Origin: Pseudovibrio sp. Tun.PSC04-5.I4
GTDB taxonomy: Bacteria; Pseudomonadota; Alphaproteobacteria; Rhizobiales; Stappiaceae
Assembly: GCF_900104145.1 (NCBI RefSeq)
Contig: NZ_FNLB01000006.1
Coordinates: 3,511,001 to 3,575,000 of the forward strand
Direction: 5' to 3'
Length of the DNA stretch: 64,000 nucleotides
The position numbers were made by a program, and so were the translations under genes. Shown here one piece after another: positions 34,316 through 42,622 of this stretch. Position 1 is the first letter of the stretch. Every line of letters begins with the position of its first letter. The notes under the pieces were generated by a model. That model was not told the origin of the DNA. It saw only the letters and a list, made by a program, of their open reading frames with translations, and did not search any database.

Positions 34316-35028
34316 GCTTTTGGCAATAATTTTAAGAATCGCTGGCCTGAATGAGTGAGAAATTTTCCGTAGTTGCTATTTCACTGGCCTGAAACGAAGA
34401 AAATCGCGCTATCATTAATACACGAACGTGTATGGTTTGCCCGTTCGTGTCCTACCTAAGTTTCGGAAAAGTTCTGGAGCGTAATTGTATTTCAGCAATA
34501 GCGGAATCAATCAGTAGTTTTCCAAGTTAGTGATGATGGGATTTGCTCTGATATCTGAAATACTCAGCTGGATATTGCCTCGCGAAATCTATTGGTTTGT
34601 TAGGTTAATTTATGCTAAATTATTGTATATTAAGATGTTATAGTGATAGATCGCAGTAGTTGCTCGGTATCTGTTGCTGTCTGGTTGCTCCCATTCAGGT
34701 CAAACCTTCCCGCTTATTACCGTTGAAATATAAATGATAGTTCATGTTAGTTTTGGGCGCATTATTAGCTTCGGACGGAGGATTTCTTTAAAATATTTCA
34801 GCGCTTACGCCACGGGTTATTTCGCCAGAAGAGGTAGAAGTTACATTAGGTAAGCGGATCCTAGAGTTATTAGTTTGTCCAATAGGGTATAGATTTCCTT
34901 GTATTTTCACGTAGTTTTTGGGTTATAAGATGTTGGTCATGTTGTTGCGGAGGCCTCGAAGATTGAGGGCAAGCTCTGTGAAAACATAAAAGAGATGTGA
35001 TTTTAGAAGCTCTTGGGAGGAGTTTTCG
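34316..35028. other. Long AT-rich intergenic region upstream of the TRAP operon
   Basis: About 710 bases hold no firm gene. A hydrophobic 35-codon frame at 34536-34643 has no ribosome-binding site and is not supported. An inverted repeat lies at 34420-34450, far from the dctP start. The region between 34560 and 34660 is very AT-rich, and the dctP promoter should lie in the right half. Confidence 0.45.
34420..34450. repeat. Inverted repeat built from an ACACGAACG element
   Basis: ACACGAACG (34420-34428) is the exact reverse complement of CGTTCGTGT (34442-34450), with 13 bases between. The left copy is also part of a smaller near-perfect palindrome, ACACGAACGTGT (34420-34431). This looks like two sites for a dimeric regulator. 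No T-run follows. Confidence 0.55.
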
Positions 35029-36120
35029 ATGGACCGCCGTAGTTTTCTGAAAAAAGCTGGCTTAGCAGCAGGCGCAACCGCTGGCGCAGCAACACTTGCA
35101 GCACCTGCTCTTGCATCTGGTAAACGCGAACTGAAAATGGTCACCACCTGGCCAAAGAACTTCCCTGGTCTCGGCGTCGGTGCTCAGCGTATTGCTGACC
35201 GTATCACTGCTGCAAGTGAAGGCCAGTTGACCATTAAGCTTTATGCCGCTGGTGAACTTGTTCCTGCATTTGAGAGCTTCGATGCTGTTTCTAATGGTAC
35301 TGCTGATATGTACCATGCTGCTGATTACTACTGGCTCGGCAAGCATAAAGCATTCGGTTTCTTCACTGCTGTGCCAATGGGCATGACAGCTGCTGAGCTG
35401 GAAGCATGGATGCACTTCGGTGGTGGCCAGCAGCTTTGGGATGAGCTCGCAGGTCAGTTCAACGTTAAGTCTTTCCTTGCAGGTAACACAGGCCTTCAGG
35501 CTGGTGGCTGGTTCAACAAAGAGATCAACTCTTTGGAAGACCTCAAAGGCCTGAAAATGCGTATGCCGGGTCTTGGTGGTGAAGTTCTTCGCCGTCTTGG
35601 TGCATCTGCTGTTGCGCTTCCAGGTTCTGAAATCTTCCCTGCAATGCAGTCTGGCGCAATTGATGCGACTGAGTGGGTTGGTGCATGGAACGATATGGCA
35701 TTTGGCTTCTACAAAGTTGCTAAATACTACTACACCAAAGGTTTCCATGAGCCAGGCGCTGGTCTTTCCTTCGGCATGAATAAGGGCGTTTGGGAAAGCT
35801 TCACTCCTGGTCAGCAGGAGCTGGTTCGCTCTGCATGTATGGCTGAGAACAACTACATGTTCGCAGAATACAACCACAACAACGGTGCAGCTCTGGAAGT
35901 TCTGCTCACCAAGCACAAAGTTCAGGTTCGTGATTTCTCTGACGACGTGTTTGATGCAATTGGCCGTAAGGCTGAAGAAGTTGTTGCTGAAGTTGCTGAG
36001 ATTGATGACCTGTCCAAGCGCATCTACGAAAGCTACCTTAAGTCTCGGAAAGATACCTCTGCATGGTCCAGCCTTGCTGAGCGTAACTACCTGACGGCTC
36101 GCGATCGTATCCTGGGCTAA
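35029..36120 (+). CDS. dctP: TRAP transporter substrate-binding protein DctP, 2-oxoacid (TakP) type
   Basis: The 363-residue protein begins with a twin-arginine-type signal (MDRRSFLKKAG, followed by an Ala-rich stretch cut near ALAS). The mature start KMVTTWPKNFPGLGVGAQ and the ligand-site segment IDATEWVGAWND (Glu-Trp pair) resemble TakP, the binding protein for pyruvate and related 2-oxoacids. It delivers substrate to the DctQM membrane pair by a Na+-coupled mechanism known for TRAP systems. GGGAGGAG lies upstream of the ATG. A terminator-like hairpin follows before dctQ. Confidence 0.92.
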   Translation: MDRRSFLKKAGLAAGATAGAATLAAPALASGKRELKMVTTWPKNFPGLGVGAQRIADRITAASEGQLTIKLYAAGELVPAFESFDAVSNGTADMYHAADYYWLGKHKAFGFFTAVPMGMTAAELEAWMHFGGGQQLWDELAGQFNVKSFLAGNTGLQAGGWFNKEINSLEDLKGLKMRMPGLGGEVLRRLGASAVALPGSEIFPAMQSGAIDATEWVGAWNDMAFGFYKVAKYYYTKGFHEPGAGLSFGMNKGVWESFTPGQQELVRSACMAENNYMFAEYNHNNGAALEVLLTKHKVQVRDFSDDVFDAIGRKAEEVVAEVAEIDDLSKRIYESYLKSRKDTSAWSSLAERNYLTARDRILG

Positions 36121-36139
36121 TATTGCTTTGAACTGTTGC

Positions 36140-36175
36140 AGCTCTCCGCAGTCCTTGCGGGGAGCTTTTCTTTTA
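36140..36175 (+). terminator. Intra-operon attenuator between dctP and dctQ
   Basis: AGCTCTCCGCA (36140-36150) pairs with TGCGGGGAGCT (36156-36166), with one T-G wobble and a 5-base loop, followed by TTTCTTTT. It should let most transcripts end after the abundant binding-protein gene while some read on into dctQM. Confidence 0.82.
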
Positions 36176-36248
36176 AAATTTCTATCCCGGCCTTGGGGCC
36201 CAATAATAAATCCTAGTGGCTTGGTTCAGAACAACTGATGAGGCGGGC

Positions 36249-36782
36249 ATGCGCGCGCTTATGAACCTGATTAATTCAGTCAACAGCAGCATCGGTAAGA
36301 GCTGCGCCTGGCTGTCTCTGGGCATTGTTCTTGTCCAGTTCACCGTTGTGGTGATGAGATACGTTTTCGGTATCGGCTCCATTTGGATGCAAGAATCCAT
36401 CACGTACATGCACGGTTTCCTGTTTATGTTGGCAGCAGCTTATACGCTTAGCGTTGATGGGCATGTGCGTGTTGATATTTTCTACCGTGATGCCAAGCCA
36501 CGTACGAAGGCTTTGGTCGATCTGATGGGTTCGATCCTGTTCCTTATTCCGATGTGTGCTGTGATCTTCTACTGGTCCTGGGGGTACGTCGTCAGTTCAT
36601 GGTTGATCTTGGAAGGGTCTCAGGAAGCCTCCGGCATTCAGGGACGTTTTCTCCTTAAGAGTGCGATTATAGGATTTGCTGTTCTCGTAAGCCTTCAAGG
36701 TGTTGCCATTATTATTCGGAGTATTCTTGCCCTTGGCGGTGACAAGGAAGCATTGAACTCTTTCCGACAGATTCAGGAGTAA
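36249..36782 (+). CDS. dctQ: TRAP transporter small membrane subunit DctQ
   Basis: The 177-residue protein has four predicted membrane helices, as in DctQ: SCAWLSLGIVLVQFTVVVMRYVFG, SITYMHGFLFMLAAAYTL, LMGSILFLIPMCAVIFYWSWGYV and AVLVSLQGVAIIIRSIL. The conserved VRVDIFYRD lies between helices two and three. The start at 36249 (MRALMNLI) has GAGG five bases upstream; a longer reading from GTG 36216 lacks a ribosome-binding site. dctM follows after 6 bases. Confidence 0.88.
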   Translation: MRALMNLINSVNSSIGKSCAWLSLGIVLVQFTVVVMRYVFGIGSIWMQESITYMHGFLFMLAAAYTLSVDGHVRVDIFYRDAKPRTKALVDLMGSILFLIPMCAVIFYWSWGYVVSSWLILEGSQEASGIQGRFLLKSAIIGFAVLVSLQGVAIIIRSILALGGDKEALNSFRQIQE

Positions 36783-36788
36783 GCGGAG

Positions 36789-38369
36789 ATGGATGGAATT
36801 CTTCATACTCTTGATATTTTGATGTTTGCCGTTGCCTGTATTTGTTTGCTTGCAGGCTTCCCGGTTGCCTTTACACTTGCTGGTGTTGCGCTCATTTTCG
36901 CTCTGATTGCAACGTTTTTCGGGGGTAGTGTTACTCTTGGGGCAATCCCGAGCCGAATTTTCGGCACCATGTCCAATGAGACTTTGATTGCCGTTCCGCT
37001 CTTCATCTTCATGGGTGTTATGCTGGAACGCTCCAAGGTTGCGGAAGAACTTCTGGAAACAATGGGCCGCTTGTTCGGTCGTATGCCCGGTGGTCTTGGT
37101 CTTTCTGTTACTATTGTGGGCGCGTTGCTTGCAGCTTCTACAGGTATCGTAGGCGCAACAGTGGTGACCATGGGTCTTCTATCGCTGCCGACCATGCTGC
37201 GTAATGGCTATTGCCCACGCCTTGCTTGTGGCTCCATCGCAGCTTCGGGCACTCTGGGGCAGATTATTCCGCCTTCAATTGTGCTCGTGTTCCTGGCTGA
37301 CCAGTTGTCCAACGGTTACCAGCTTGCACAGCGTGAGATGGGTAACTTTGCTCCAGACCCATTCTCAGTCGGTGACTTGTTTGCCGGTGCGCTTCTTCCC
37401 GGTTTGGCGCTTGTTGGTATGTATATTGCGTATCAGCTGTTCGTTGCGTTTACGCAGCCGCACAAAGCTCCGCCAATGCGGGATGATGGGTCTGCAGGTC
37501 CTGGTTTCAGCCAGATCCTTCATGCTCTTGTGCCGCCAATTGCGCTTATTATTGCTGTGCTTGGCTCTATTCTTGTGGGTATTGCCACGCCGACGGAAGC
37601 AGCAGCCGTTGGTGCTGTGGGTGCGTTGTTGCTGGCTGGCTACCGCATGGACGAGACGAAACCCTGGCCGGTGTATATGGCTGTGCTGTCTCTTGCGGTT
37701 ATGCTTACGCTGACATCCTATATGGATCTACGCGTTGCTCGTAACGAGATCCCTACGGGGGATATGATTGGTATCTGGGCTGCTGGTCTGGCTTGTGCGA
37801 CGCTGGCCTATGGTATGCTGGTTTCACTTTACCGCGTGTTTACCCGTGATGTCCTCGTTCCTGTGATGGAGTCTACGACCAAGATCACGTGTATGGTGTT
37901 TGTGATCCTGATCGGCGCGACGTTCTTCTCCCTGATCTTCCGTGATCTGGGTGGTGAGGAGCTCGTTCGTGATGCTTTGACAGACCTTCCAGGTGGCGCA
38001 ATGGGCGCTGTGATTGCCGTGATGCTCGTCATGTTCGTCCTTGGCTTCTTCCTGGACTTCCTGGAAATTGTATTCGTGGTTGTTCCTCTGGTTGCTCCTG
38101 TTCTGTTGCAACTTGAGATGCCTAACGGTGAACCTATGAGCCCGGCATGGCTTGGTGTGATGATGGCTGTGAACCTTCAAACATCCTTCCTGACGCCGCC
38201 GTTCGGGTTTGCGCTGTTTTACTTGCGTGGGGTTGCTCCGCCATCGATTAAAACAACGGATATCTACTTGGGTATCATCCCGTTCGTGCTCATTCAGCTG
38301 TCTATGCTGGCTATCCTATGGTTCTTCCCAGAACTTGCGACGTGGTTGCCAAAAGTGATCTATGGCTAA
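36789..38369 (+). CDS. dctM: TRAP transporter large membrane subunit DctM (extended form)
   Basis: The 526-residue transport channel subunit has the DctM features MLERSKVAEELLETMGRLFGRMPGGLG, ASTGIVGATVVTMG and GQIIPPSIVLVFL. It is about 90-100 residues longer than common DctM (about 430). The extra part lies between residues of about 280 and 390 and adds membrane helices (WPVYMAVLSLAVMLTL, GIWAAGLACATLAYGML). Long DctM of this kind goes with TakP-type systems. AGCGGAG lies just before the ATG. Confidence 0.92.
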   Translation: MDGILHTLDILMFAVACICLLAGFPVAFTLAGVALIFALIATFFGGSVTLGAIPSRIFGTMSNETLIAVPLFIFMGVMLERSKVAEELLETMGRLFGRMPGGLGLSVTIVGALLAASTGIVGATVVTMGLLSLPTMLRNGYCPRLACGSIAASGTLGQIIPPSIVLVFLADQLSNGYQLAQREMGNFAPDPFSVGDLFAGALLPGLALVGMYIAYQLFVAFTQPHKAPPMRDDGSAGPGFSQILHALVPPIALIIAVLGSILVGIATPTEAAAVGAVGALLLAGYRMDETKPWPVYMAVLSLAVMLTLTSYMDLRVARNEIPTGDMIGIWAAGLACATLAYGMLVSLYRVFTRDVLVPVMESTTKITCMVFVILIGATFFSLIFRDLGGEELVRDALTDLPGGAMGAVIAVMLVMFVLGFFLDFLEIVFVVVPLVAPVLLQLEMPNGEPMSPAWLGVMMAVNLQTSFLTPPFGFALFYLRGVAPPSIKTTDIYLGIIPFVLIQLSMLAILWFFPELATWLPKVIYG

Positions 38370-38392
38370 AGTATTAATAGCTTAGTATTTGT

Positions 38393-38422
38393 AAGGGGCG
38401 CGAGTATTCGCGCCCCTTTTTT
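38393..38422 (+). terminator. Rho-independent terminator of the TRAP operon
   Basis: AAGGGGCGCGA (38393-38403) and TCGCGCCCCTT (38408-38418) form a perfect 11-base stem with a 4-base loop, followed by T residues. Confidence 0.95.
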
Positions 38423-38819
38423 GTTGCAGTGCGGCTAGTTCAAACCAGTGATTCGTTTTCGGCTTAGTCCAATGTTCTACAAAAGGAATTGAAACCTAAT
38501 CAAAGGTATTGTGGCTCAGTTTACCTAGTGTATCTCGCGTGTGCGCCATGAATAGTTGGCATGTATACCTTAGTATAGACATTTTTTTATGTAACCTATT
38601 GAAATATCACTGTTTTGCATTGCACAATTGTAATAGGTTGCATTGCGCAACGAATAAAACCGTTAAAAAAACTTCAGTATCTTGCTAGAACTTAACTCAG
38701 GGAGGAACTTGCAGGTGAAGCACTTGCGAGGCGGGGGTTTTAATCTTTCGTATTTCCTCAGAGTTAACAGGCAAACCAAAGGCACCATTTTGTGACCTTT
38801 GGTGAGAGGTGATTCAAAA
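38423..38819. other. Intergenic promoter region of the acyl-CoA synthetase/Liv cluster
   Basis: No gene is supported in these roughly 400 bases. They hold a near-palindrome TATACCTTAGTATA (38564-38577), twin TTGCATTGCRCAA repeats (38615-38650) and the leader of the acyl-CoA synthetase gene. A good ribosome-binding site (GAGAGG) lies nine bases before ATG 38820. Confidence 0.5.
38615..38650. promoter_or_regulatory. Twin direct repeats, probable regulator sites
   Basis: TTGCATTGCACAA (38615-38627) and TTGCATTGCGCAA (38638-38650) differ by one base and start 23 bases apart, about two helical turns. Each is an imperfect dyad of TTGC and GCAA (or ACAA). They lie about 170 bases before the acyl-CoA synthetase start, a fitting place for a regulator of the cluster. 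Confidence 0.6.
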
Positions 38820-40802
38820 ATGCAGGTGCCTCCGTCAGCGGGTATGGATACATTTCCGCAGTTGCTTATTCGGAATGCGCGAGATTGGGGGGATCGTCCC
38901 GCGTATCGCGAAAAAGATCTTGGGATCTGGCAGACCTGGACCTGGAAAGAGGTCTTGGATGAAGTACGCAAGCTATCGCTTGGATTGAAAAGCCTTGGCT
39001 GTAAAGAAGGCGACAAAGTCGCAGTGGTCGGTGCAAACCGTCCGCACCTTTATTGGGTGTTTGCTGCAGTTCAGGCTTTGGGCGGCGTACCCGTTCCGGT
39101 TTATGCAGATTCTGTTGCAGAAGAAATTGCATATGTGCTGGGCCATGCCGACGTTCGTTTTGCAGTTGTTGAGAATCAAGAGCAGGTAGATAAGCTGCTC
39201 GACATGGCTGAGAAGCTTCCGGTTCTTGAGCACATCATCTATGAGGACCCTAAAGGTCTTCGTGATTACGATCCGGCACGTCTGCATCGGTATCAAACCG
39301 TTCAGGACGCTGGTCAGGCATTGCTCGATAATGACGAGAAGCTTGGTGATGAATGGACTGAAAGTCTCAATAGTGGAAAACGCGAGGACGTTGCTGTTAT
39401 CCTTTACACCTCTGGGACCACTGGTCGCCCTAAAGGTGTGATGCTGACTTTCAACAGTCTGATTGTTTCCGTTCAGAATGCCAACAAGTTCGATAATTTG
39501 GATGAGAACGCAGACACAGTCGCCTACCTGCCGATGGCTTGGGTTGGCGATCATGTTTTCTCATATGCTCAGTGTATTACAGCTGGCTATTGTGTGAACT
39601 GCCCGGAAGGTCCTGAAACGGTATCCATTGACCGTAAAGAGATCGCGCCGACTTACATGTTTGCTCCACCGCGCGTGTTTGAGGGAATGCTTACGCACAT
39701 CACTGTTCGCATGGAAGATGCGAGCAAGATGAAGAAATCTCTGTTTGATTACTTCCTGGCTTACGCAGGCAAGGTTGGTGAGCGTATTTTGAATGGAGAG
39801 AAAACCTCTCTGTTTGAGCGCATGAAATACGCAGTCGGTGAATTCTGTGTCTATGGACCACTGAAGAACGAGATGGGTTTCTCCCGTGTTCGTGTGGCTT
39901 ATACTGCAGGGGAAGCAATTGGCCCGGAGATTTTCAAGTTCTATCGGTCAATTGGTCTGAACCTGAAGCAGCTTTATGGTCAGACTGAATCGTCCGTGTT
40001 CATCACCTCCCAGCCTGATGGTCAGATTTACGCTGATACAGTCGGCATTCCGATGGAGGATGTTGAGGTCAAGATCGCTGATAGTGGTGAGGTTATGTAC
40101 CGTTCACCGGGCGCATTCCTAGGTTACTACAAGAACGATGAGGCTACTAAGGACACCATAACCGAAGATGGTTGGGTCCACACTGGCGATGCAGGCATGT
40201 TCCTTGAAAATGGTCATCTTAAGATTATTGACCGTGCCAAGGATGTTGGCAAGCTGACCGACGGCTCCATGTTTGCACCTAAGTATATTGAAAACAAACT
40301 GAAATTCTTCCCGAACATCAAAGAAGTTGTGACCTTCGGTAATGAGAGAGATCATGTTTGTGCCTTCATCAATATTGACCTGACTGCCGTTGGTAACTGG
40401 GCTGAACGTCACAATATTGCTTACGCGTCCTATCAGGAGCTGGCTGCACATCCTGAAGTTTACAACACTATCCAGGGTCATGTGGAGCAGGTGAACAAAG
40501 ATCTTGCCGCTGAACCGCTGATGGCTGGTGCGCAGATTAATCGCTTCCTTGTTCTGCATAAGGAATTGGATGCGGATGATGGTGAACTGACCCGGACACA
40601 GAAGGTTCGCCGTAATTTTGTTGCTGATCGTTATGGGCCACTCATTGAAGCGTTTTATGAGGGTGTGACCAGCAAGCACGTTGTGACTGAAGTGGTCTTT
40701 GAAGACGGTCGTCAGGGCAAGATTGAAGCCACTGTCGAGATCCGGGACGTGGAAACATATACTCGTAAATCGATGTCCGCGATTGGGGAGGCGGCAGAAT
40801 GA
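38820..40802 (+). CDS. AMP-forming long-chain-type acyl-CoA synthetase
   Basis: The 660-residue enzyme activates a carboxylic acid to its CoA thioester by way of an acyl-AMP. The ATP-binding P-loop TSGTTGRPKG is at residues 197-206, then LYGQTES (A5) and DGWVHTGDAGMF (A8-like), with a late lysine region KLTDGSMFAPKYIENKLK. These features and the length match the long-chain acyl-CoA synthetase group. The start ATG 38820 has GAGAGG nine bases upstream. Its stop overlaps the start of the following ATPase gene by four bases (ATGA), so the enzyme is translationally coupled to a Liv-type importer. The acid substrate is unknown. Confidence 0.9.
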   Translation: MQVPPSAGMDTFPQLLIRNARDWGDRPAYREKDLGIWQTWTWKEVLDEVRKLSLGLKSLGCKEGDKVAVVGANRPHLYWVFAAVQALGGVPVPVYADSVAEEIAYVLGHADVRFAVVENQEQVDKLLDMAEKLPVLEHIIYEDPKGLRDYDPARLHRYQTVQDAGQALLDNDEKLGDEWTESLNSGKREDVAVILYTSGTTGRPKGVMLTFNSLIVSVQNANKFDNLDENADTVAYLPMAWVGDHVFSYAQCITAGYCVNCPEGPETVSIDRKEIAPTYMFAPPRVFEGMLTHITVRMEDASKMKKSLFDYFLAYAGKVGERILNGEKTSLFERMKYAVGEFCVYGPLKNEMGFSRVRVAYTAGEAIGPEIFKFYRSIGLNLKQLYGQTESSVFITSQPDGQIYADTVGIPMEDVEVKIADSGEVMYRSPGAFLGYYKNDEATKDTITEDGWVHTGDAGMFLENGHLKIIDRAKDVGKLTDGSMFAPKYIENKLKFFPNIKEVVTFGNERDHVCAFINIDLTAVGNWAERHNIAYASYQELAAHPEVYNTIQGHVEQVNKDLAAEPLMAGAQINRFLVLHKELDADDGELTRTQKVRRNFVADRYGPLIEAFYEGVTSKHVVTEVVFEDGRQGKIEATVEIRDVETYTRKSMSAIGEAAE

Positions 40803-41617
40803 CTGTGATGGAGCGAACGCTCGAAGAGGTCAAAAGAAAGGCCGAGGAGCGCGAGGTTCTGTTGGATCTTGAGAACGTCTCTCTTTCCTTTGGTGGTGTG
40901 AAGGCAATTACGAATATTTCCTTCAACATCAAGAAGGGCGAAATTCGCGCGATTATTGGTCCGAACGGAGCTGGCAAAACATCCATGCTCAATGTGATCA
41001 ACGGATTTTATCAGCCGCAAGAAGGTGTGATCACGTTCAAGGGCGAGAAGCGTAAATCCATGAAGCCGCACCTTGCGGTGGATCAGGGTATCGCTCGGAC
41101 TTTCCAGAACGTGGCGTTGTTTAAGGGCATGTCCACGCTCGACAACATCATGGCTGGTCGTGCGACCCGCATGAACAAAAACATATTCTGGCAAATGCTC
41201 TATTGGGGACCTGCCCGGCAGGAAGAAATTGAGCATCGCAAGAAGGTCGAGGAAATCATCGACTTCCTCGAAATCCAGCACATTCGTCGAACACCGGTGG
41301 GCACGCTGCCTTACGGCCTTCAAAAGCGTGTTGAGCTGGCTCGTGCGTTGGCGATGGAACCGGAACTGCTGCTGCTCGATGAGCCAATGGCGGGGATGAA
41401 TCTGGAAGAGAAAGAGGACATGAGCCGTTTCATTCTTGATGTGAATGATCAGCTCGGCACCACTATCGCGCTTATCGAGCACGATATGGGTGTTGTGATG
41501 GACCTTTCTGACCGTGTTGTTGTTTTGGACTATGGCCGCAAAATCGCTGATGGCGTGCCTGAAGAAGTACAAAGCAACCAAGAAGTTATTGATGCCTATC
41601 TGGGCCTCTCGCATTAG
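40799..41617 (+). CDS. Branched-chain-type ABC importer ATPase (LivG-like)
   Basis: The 272-residue ATPase has Walker A GPNGAGKTS (about residues 60-68), the LivG-typical GIARTFQNVALFKGMSTLDNIM, signature LPYGLQKRVELA and Walker B LLLLDEPMAGM. It has a short extra N-terminal helix (about residues 1-20) before the first strand. It overlaps the acyl-CoA synthetase gene by four bases and is followed after 9 bases by the permease gene, so it is in the middle of one operon. Confidence 0.93.
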   Translation: MTVMERTLEEVKRKAEEREVLLDLENVSLSFGGVKAITNISFNIKKGEIRAIIGPNGAGKTSMLNVINGFYQPQEGVITFKGEKRKSMKPHLAVDQGIARTFQNVALFKGMSTLDNIMAGRATRMNKNIFWQMLYWGPARQEEIEHRKKVEEIIDFLEIQHIRRTPVGTLPYGLQKRVELARALAMEPELLLLDEPMAGMNLEEKEDMSRFILDVNDQLGTTIALIEHDMGVVMDLSDRVVVLDYGRKIADGVPEEVQSNQEVIDAYLGLSH

Positions 41618-41626
41618 GGGGCGATT

Positions 41627-42610
41627 GTGGAAACGCTTTACTTAGTATTTATCGACCCATTCGTTCAAATGGTTGAGATGCCAGACTTCTTTCTGCAAGT
41701 CTTGTGGGAAGGCCTTGTCTCGGGTGTCCTTTATTCTCTGATCGCGCTTGGCTTTGTTTTGATCTTCAAATCATCGCGTATCTTCAACTTTGCTCAGGGT
41801 ATCATGGTCGTGTTTGCGGCCTTGTCACTGGTGGGTCTGCATTCCTTCCTCATGCCGTATATTGGCAATGAGTTTGTGGCTGCTGCCATCGCGATGCCGC
41901 TGACGCTTGGCATCATGTATGCTCTGGCTATGTGTGTTGAGCGTGTGGTTCTCCGTCCGCTTGTTGGTCAGCCAGACATTATCTTGTTCATGGCAACCAT
42001 CGGCATCACCATGTTCCTCGTTGGCTTTGGCGAGTTCGTGTTTGGTGGCGAGAACAAAGTGATGATCACCGAAGCTCTTGGTATTCCAACTGGTGCGATT
42101 GAGTTCGCTCCCTTCGACGGGTTCCTGTTGTTGGAAGAAAAGGATGTCTTCGCAGTTGTGATGGCGATTGTTCTTGTTGTCAGTTTGCTGGTGTTCCTGA
42201 ATAAATCTGCGATGGGGCGGGCAATTCGCGCTCTTGGAGATGATCATCAGGCAGCGCTCTCAGTGGGAATTTCCCTCAGCACAATCTGGGTGTTGGTCTG
42301 GTTCATTGCAGGTGTCGTTGCTCTTGCGACCGGTATCGTCTGGGGTGCGCGTGCAGGTGTATCTTTCGCTCTGGAGGTGATTGCTTACAAAGCACTGCCA
42401 GTTCTCATGCTTGGGGGGCTGGAATCCGTATCCGGTGCGATTATCGGCGGCATAGCGATTGGTCTTCTCGAGAAAGTCTTCGAAATCTATTGGGGTCAGC
42501 CTTTCTTCGGTGGCAACACTGAAACTTGGTTTGCCTTCATCTTTGCTTTGATTGTTTTGCTGTTCCGTCCGCAAGGGCTGTTCGGTGAGAAGATCATCGA
42601 GCGCGTATAA
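41627..42610 (+). CDS. Branched-chain-type ABC importer permease (LivH-like)
   Basis: The 327-residue permease has about eight membrane helices in the LivH fold, with GLVSGVLYSLIALGFVLIFKSSRIFNFAQG near the start and GRAIRALGDDHQAALSVGI as the ATPase-contacting loop. The GTG start at 41627 follows AGGGGG by about five bases. It pairs with the LivM-like permease encoded next to form the channel in the inner membrane. Confidence 0.92.
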   Translation: METLYLVFIDPFVQMVEMPDFFLQVLWEGLVSGVLYSLIALGFVLIFKSSRIFNFAQGIMVVFAALSLVGLHSFLMPYIGNEFVAAAIAMPLTLGIMYALAMCVERVVLRPLVGQPDIILFMATIGITMFLVGFGEFVFGGENKVMITEALGIPTGAIEFAPFDGFLLLEEKDVFAVVMAIVLVVSLLVFLNKSAMGRAIRALGDDHQAALSVGISLSTIWVLVWFIAGVVALATGIVWGARAGVSFALEVIAYKALPVLMLGGLESVSGAIIGGIAIGLLEKVFEIYWGQPFFGGNTETWFAFIFALIVLLFRPQGLFGEKIIERV

Positions 42611-42622
42611 GGGAGGCCTGCC

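Noticed and set aside
34536..34643. 35-codon hydrophobic frame in the intergenic region before dctP
   Set aside because: It has no ribosome-binding site, and its hydrophobicity is expected from the AT-rich sequence.
35062..35916. 284-residue minus-strand frame
   Set aside because: It is the antisense shadow of dctP.
40712..41614. 300-residue minus-strand frame
   Set aside because: It is antisense to the LivG-like gene, which has perfect ABC motifs and tight operon spacing.
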